From: Fimenecus sp045578245
GTDB taxonomy: Bacteria > Bacillota > Clostridia > Oscillospirales > Acutalibacteraceae
Direction of reading: 5' to 3'
DNA: 8,544 nt
Assembly (NCBI GenBank): GCA_045578245.1
Contig: JAZNJX010000024.1
Location: forward strand, 1 to 8,544
How positions within the stretch are numbered: position 1 is the first letter of the stretch; each line of letters begins with the position of its first letter. Positions 5,534-8,544 of this stretch are shown piece after piece. Both the position numbers and the translations under genes were made by a program. Below the pieces are notes generated by a model. That model made no database searches. It worked only from the letters and a program-made list of their open reading frames with translations, and was not told the DNA's origin.

Positions 5534-6970
5534 ATGATTATTCTTTTTGTTGTTCTGGCAATCGTTTTGTGTTTGGTTCTTGTTCTCACAATCAATACAG
5601 TAGTTGCCACTAAAAAGGCGAGAAAACTCACAGAATTTAAGCCGTTTTATAATGAGAAAGAAATTGAATACTATGTAACTCGTCTTGGGAAAATGATTCA
5701 GTGTAAAACTGTTTCGGTTAAAGATTGTTATGACGATACCGAATTCGCAAAACTTCGTGATGTAATGACCGAACTTTTCCCAACAGTACATAAAGTTGCT
5801 GAAAAAATGACATTTTCTGATGACTGCTGGATTTATAAAATCAAGGGTGCTGACGAGAATCGTAACATTATGCTTATGTCCCATCACGATGTTGTGGATG
5901 TAAGTGGTGATTGGGAACACGATGGCTTTTCAGGTGAGATAGCAGACGGAAAAATCTGGGGTAGAGGAACTGTTGATACAAAAACACCTTTGTTTGCTGA
6001 GTTTTCAGCCCTTGAAGAACTTTTAAATGAAGGATATGAACCACCTTGCAACATCTGGATTGGTTCTTCTCATAATGAAGAGCTTGGTGGTGACGGAATC
6101 CCTACAGCACTCAAATACTTTGTAGAAAATAATATTAAGTTTGAAGTAATTCTTGACGAAGGTGGTGCACTTATCGAACCTCCTTTGGGTGGAATGAAAT
6201 GTGATAAATGTGGTATGGTGGCTGTTCATGAAAAGGGCAGAATCAGTCTTATCTGTACTGCAACAGCTGATAATGGCCATGCAAGTCTTACTGCTGCAGC
6301 AAAGGCAACTCCGGTTGAAAGAATGTCTGCATTTATAAATGAGATTACAACAAATGATATTTTCATTCGCCGTATCAATCCACAGGTTGAAGCAATGTTC
6401 AAACATTTAGGACCATACTGCGGTTTCCCAATGAATATGCTTTTTGCAAATCTTTGGCTTTTCGGTGGAATTATCAAAAAGGTAATGCCAAAAATCAACG
6501 CACAAGCAGGTGGACTTATCGGCACAACCTGTACTTTCAATAATATTGAGGGAAGTACAGCGTCAAAACAGTGTACTGCAAAGGCATTTGTTCGTCCTGT
6601 TGACGAAAAGGATTTTGAAGAAGACTTAAAGATGTTCAAGTCTGTTGCATCAAAATATGCAATATCTGTTGAAATGACCGAGGATAGTGAGTATCATGGT
6701 CCTGCAGATATTACAAAGCCTCAGTTTGAATACACAATGAATTGTATCGGTGAGATTTTTCCACAGTATCCTGCATCACCATTTATTCTTCCTGCAGGTA
6801 CGGATGCAAGAACACTTACTGATGTGTGCGAATGTGTGCTTCGCTTTGCACCTATTAAGCTTTCTGCTCAGCAATTAGCATCAGTTCATGCTGAAAACGA
6901 GAATATAGATGTTGACTCAGTTGCAAACTGTGTCGCATTTTATAAGCATTATATTAAAAATTATAAATAA
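5534..6970 (+). CDS. Membrane-anchored M20 family zinc metallopeptidase, PM20D1-like
   Basis: A 478-residue dizinc amidohydrolase of the M20/ArgE/DapE/carboxypeptidase family. Ligands and catalytic residues appear complete: His117 and Asp119 in HHDVV, bridging Asp148 in GRGTVD, general base Glu182 and ligand Glu183 in HNEELGG, Asp208 in DEGG, and His452 in VHAENE. The dimerisation domain is inserted between about 230 and 360. The long form, the ALEELLNEGYEPP stretch and DEGG place it near PM20D1-like carboxypeptidases, which make or hydrolyse N-fatty-acyl amino acids in animals; a dipeptide or acyl-amino-acid substrate is possible but inferred. Residues 2-24 form one hydrophobic helix followed by TKKARK (26-31), with no positive residue before it. 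That points to a signal anchor, perhaps with the catalytic domain on the cytoplasmic side. The start has AAGG seven bases upstream. Third gene of the operon. Confidence 0.92.
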   Translation: MIILFVVLAIVLCLVLVLTINTVVATKKARKLTEFKPFYNEKEIEYYVTRLGKMIQCKTVSVKDCYDDTEFAKLRDVMTELFPTVHKVAEKMTFSDDCWIYKIKGADENRNIMLMSHHDVVDVSGDWEHDGFSGEIADGKIWGRGTVDTKTPLFAEFSALEELLNEGYEPPCNIWIGSSHNEELGGDGIPTALKYFVENNIKFEVILDEGGALIEPPLGGMKCDKCGMVAVHEKGRISLICTATADNGHASLTAAAKATPVERMSAFINEITTNDIFIRRINPQVEAMFKHLGPYCGFPMNMLFANLWLFGGIIKKVMPKINAQAGGLIGTTCTFNNIEGSTASKQCTAKAFVRPVDEKDFEEDLKMFKSVASKYAISVEMTEDSEYHGPADITKPQFEYTMNCIGEIFPQYPASPFILPAGTDARTLTDVCECVLRFAPIKLSAQQLASVHAENENIDVDSVANCVAFYKHYIKNYK

Positions 6971-6982
6971 GGGAGATATATT

Positions 6983-7813
6983 ATGAGTAATTGGATTGAC
7001 AACAAAACTGTAGTAATTACAGGTGCTTCAGCAGGTATTGGTAAAGGTGTTACTGAAACACTTATCAAAAAACATAACTGTAAGGTTATCGGTATTGCAA
7101 GAAGTCAGGAAAAAACAGAAAAATTTGTTGAGGAATTAGGCGATTATGCAAAGAATTTCTCATACAGACTCTTTGACGTTTCAGTTAAGGAAAACTGGTT
7201 TGAATTTGCAGAATATCTTAAAGAAAACGATATTCACCCTGATGTTCTTATTAACAATGCAGGTATCTTGCCAAAATTCAATAAGACACAGAATTATTCA
7301 ATCGAAGAAATCGAAAGAGTTATGAATATTAACTTCTATTCAGCAGTTTATTCAATCAAGGCATTGTTACCAATGATTCTTGAATCAAGCACACCTGCAA
7401 TCATCAATGTTGCTTCTTCAGCTGCTTTAATGGCTCTTGCAGGTACTTCTACATATTCAGCAAGTAAAGCAGCGCTTAAATCATTTACAGAGTCTTTAAG
7501 AGAAGATTTAAGAGGCAAATGTTATGTTTCAGTTATCTGCCCAGGCTTTACAAAGACAGATATTTTCCGTAATCAGGATTCTAACACAGCAAAGGGCGAA
7601 AAGATGATTAATGCTATCAGCACTGACTGTGACAAGATGGTTAAGATGATTTGCAATGGTATCGCAAATAAGAGAGAACTTATGATTTTCGGTTTCGATG
7701 CAGAATTTATGAAGATTTTCGGAAGATTAACTCCAGTACAGGGTGGACGTCTTTTCAGTGCAGTTATGAAAATGTCAAAGCTTCCATTGTTCGATGCAGT
7801 TTTTAAAGACTAA
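6983..7813 (+). CDS. Short-chain dehydrogenase/reductase (SDR) family protein
   Basis: A 276-residue classical SDR, slightly longer than the 250-residue norm because of a C-terminal tail. It has the cofactor loop TGASAGIG (13-20), NNAG (91-94), catalytic Asn117 in NINF, Ser145, and the YSASK box with Tyr158 and Lys162, followed by CPGFTKTDIF. Arg40 at the end of the second beta strand (IARS) favours NADP(H) over NAD(H). It would oxidise a hydroxyl or reduce a ketone; the substrate is not readable. The tail (about 225-276), with FGRLTPVQGGRLFSAV, is mostly apolar and may cover the active site or touch the membrane. GGGAG at 6971-6975 lies seven bases before ATG and directly after the upstream stop. 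It is the last gene of the operon and ends before a strong hairpin terminator. Confidence 0.95.
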   Translation: MSNWIDNKTVVITGASAGIGKGVTETLIKKHNCKVIGIARSQEKTEKFVEELGDYAKNFSYRLFDVSVKENWFEFAEYLKENDIHPDVLINNAGILPKFNKTQNYSIEEIERVMNINFYSAVYSIKALLPMILESSTPAIINVASSAALMALAGTSTYSASKAALKSFTESLREDLRGKCYVSVICPGFTKTDIFRNQDSNTAKGEKMINAISTDCDKMVKMICNGIANKRELMIFGFDAEFMKIFGRLTPVQGGRLFSAVMKMSKLPLFDAVFKD

Positions 7814-7830
7814 TAATTAAAGAAACAAAC

Positions 7831-7875
7831 AAAAAGAGGAGAGTGAAAACTCTCCTCTAATTTTATGTCTTTTTG
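7831..7875. terminator. Bidirectional Rho-independent terminator closing the operon
   Basis: AGAGGAGAGT (7835-7844) and ACTCTCCTCT (7849-7858) form a perfect 10-bp stem with a GAAA loop on the plus strand. AATTTTATGTCTTTTT follows it on the plus strand and a run of A bases precedes it, which gives T bases on the minus strand. It separates the operon from the convergent flavoprotein gene. Confidence 0.93.
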
Positions 7876-7878
7876 AAA

Positions 7879-8544
7879 TTATAACTTCATTGCAACGTCC
7901 CAAGCACCCCAGATAACTGTACGAAGGTTACCAACTTTGTTTGCATCACCGATAACGTGTACGTGCTTTGATTTTTCAGCAACAGGAGCTGGCTTGTAAC
8001 CAACTGAAAGGATAACTGTGTCAGCTTCAACATCAACTGTCTTACCGTCTTTAGTTGCGATTGTAACACCATTGTCACGGATTTCAGTTGTACGGCTTTC
8101 AAGATAAACAGGAACATTGTTTGTCTTGAAGAAATCACGGAGGTAACTTGTGTTAGCAAGAGCAACACCAGGAGTTGTGATAAGGTCATCCTGCATTTCA
8201 ACAATAACAGGCTTTTTGCCCTGAAGATAAAGCTCGTAAGCGATTTCACAACCTGTAAGACCACCACCAACAACTACAACCTTGTCACCTGCAAGACTGT
8301 TGTCAAGAAGGAAATCAACTGCTTCAATAGCCTTTTCAGCACCCTTAACAGGAATCTTGTTAGCAACTGAACCTGTTGCAACAATTACTTCGTCAGCACC
8401 GAGAGAAGCAATATCCTTAACTTCTGTGTTCATATGGATTGTAATAGCATCGTAACGCTGAATTTCACGGTTGTACCATGCAATAAGGTCACGGTCTTTT
8501 TCTTTGTATGATGGAGCAGCTGCAGCAATAAATACACCACCGAG
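7879..8544 (-). CDS. Enoate / 2,4-dienoyl-CoA reductase-type FAD/FMN oxidoreductase, C-terminal part, cut by the window edge
   Basis: The frame stays open from the stop at 7879 to the window edge, giving 221 readable residues; the ATG at 8433 is internal. The visible part begins LGGVFIAAAAP and continues with WYNREIQRY and TEV, typical of the pyridine-nucleotide disulphide oxidoreductase half of proteins that start with an old-yellow-enzyme barrel. It then shows VIVATGS, a second Rossmann loop VVGGGLTGCEIA, and a C-terminal IGDANKVGNL that contacts FAD. Full-length relatives (about 640-670 residues) also carry FMN and a 4Fe-4S cluster in an N-terminal part that lies outside this window. They reduce enoates, dienoyl-CoA or, in gut clostridia, bile-acid intermediates (BaiCD/BaiH). 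The fragment cannot separate these. Its codons are biased towards C-ending forms, unlike the neighbouring operon, suggesting high expression. Confidence 0.88.
   Translation of the reverse strand, partial: LGGVFIAAAAPSYKEKDRDLIAWYNREIQRYDAITIHMNTEVKDIASLGADEVIVATGSVANKIPVKGAEKAIEAVDFLLDNSLAGDKVVVVGGGLTGCEIAYELYLQGKKPVIVEMQDDLITTPGVALANTSYLRDFFKTNNVPVYLESRTTEIRDNGVTIATKDGKTVDVEADTVILSVGYKPAPVAEKSKHVHVIGDANKVGNLRTVIWGAWDVAMKL

Larger units (their letters stand above)
3500..7813 (+). other. Predicted four-gene operon: radical SAM, Fe-ADH, M20 peptidase, SDR
   Basis: The four genes are codirectional with a 4-base overlap, then gaps of 10 and 12 bases, each gene preceded by its own ribosome site. 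I see no terminator or obvious promoter between them, and a strong terminator follows the last. One transcript from the 3341-3499 spacer to 7858 is therefore likely. Confidence 0.85.

Noticed and set aside
5495..6639. Long open frames on the minus strand across the M20 peptidase gene (5495-5920, 6023-6406, 6226-6639)
   Set aside because: They lie antisense to a gene with complete catalytic motifs, lack ribosome sites that I can see, and their products show no domain-like pattern.
6983..8544. Bile-acid conversion locus (hydroxysteroid SDR plus BaiCD/BaiH-like reductase)
   Set aside because: The two genes are convergent, not one operon; no other bai-type gene is present, and both families are too broad to infer steroid substrates.

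Overview
The window is AT-rich bacterial DNA with small gaps between genes, strong AGGAGG-type ribosome binding sites, GTG and TTG starts beside ATG, and compact Rho-independent terminators. Together with its gene families this suggests a low-GC Bacillota genome, most likely an anaerobic gut-type Clostridia member. No rRNA or marker gene is present, so the genus cannot be named. I see no tRNA, CRISPR array, transposase, phage gene or attachment site. No stretch longer than about 160 bases lacks a gene.

Layout. (1) Bases 1-941 (+): a Gfo/Idh/MocA oxidoreductase that lacks its extreme N-terminus because the window cuts it. (2) 973-1845 (-): an acyltransferase of the NAT_N/GNAT_C type. (3) 1952-2119 (+): a 55-residue Asn-rich peptide gene with its own candidate promoter, a hairpin just upstream, a strong ribosome site and a terminator. 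(4) 2159-3340 (-): a PlsC-like acyltransferase with a zinc-ribbon insert, read from a TTG start and a near-consensus promoter. (5) 3500-7813 (+): a tight four-gene operon encoding a YhcC-type radical SAM protein, an iron-containing alcohol dehydrogenase, a membrane-anchored M20 metallopeptidase similar to PM20D1, and a short-chain dehydrogenase. (6) 7879 to the window end (-): the C-terminal part of an enoate/2,4-dienoyl-CoA reductase-type flavoprotein.

How the genes relate. The operon joins a radical SAM enzyme of unknown substrate, two NAD(P)-dependent oxidoreductases and a hydrolase; gaps are -4, 10 and 12 bases, so co-translation is likely, but the common substrate is not evident. The two acyltransferases are in separate transcription units on the opposite strand. 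All three convergent junctions (941/973, 2119/2159, 7813/7879) carry a hairpin with A-runs before and T-runs after, so each can end transcription from both sides.

The most unusual items are the Asn-rich micro-gene with its synonymous octapeptide repeat and 5' hairpin, the entangled GTG/ATG start of the radical SAM gene, the TTG-started zinc-ribbon acyltransferase, and the uncharacterised four-gene operon. None proves a new system; the operon and the micro-gene are the best candidates for something undescribed.
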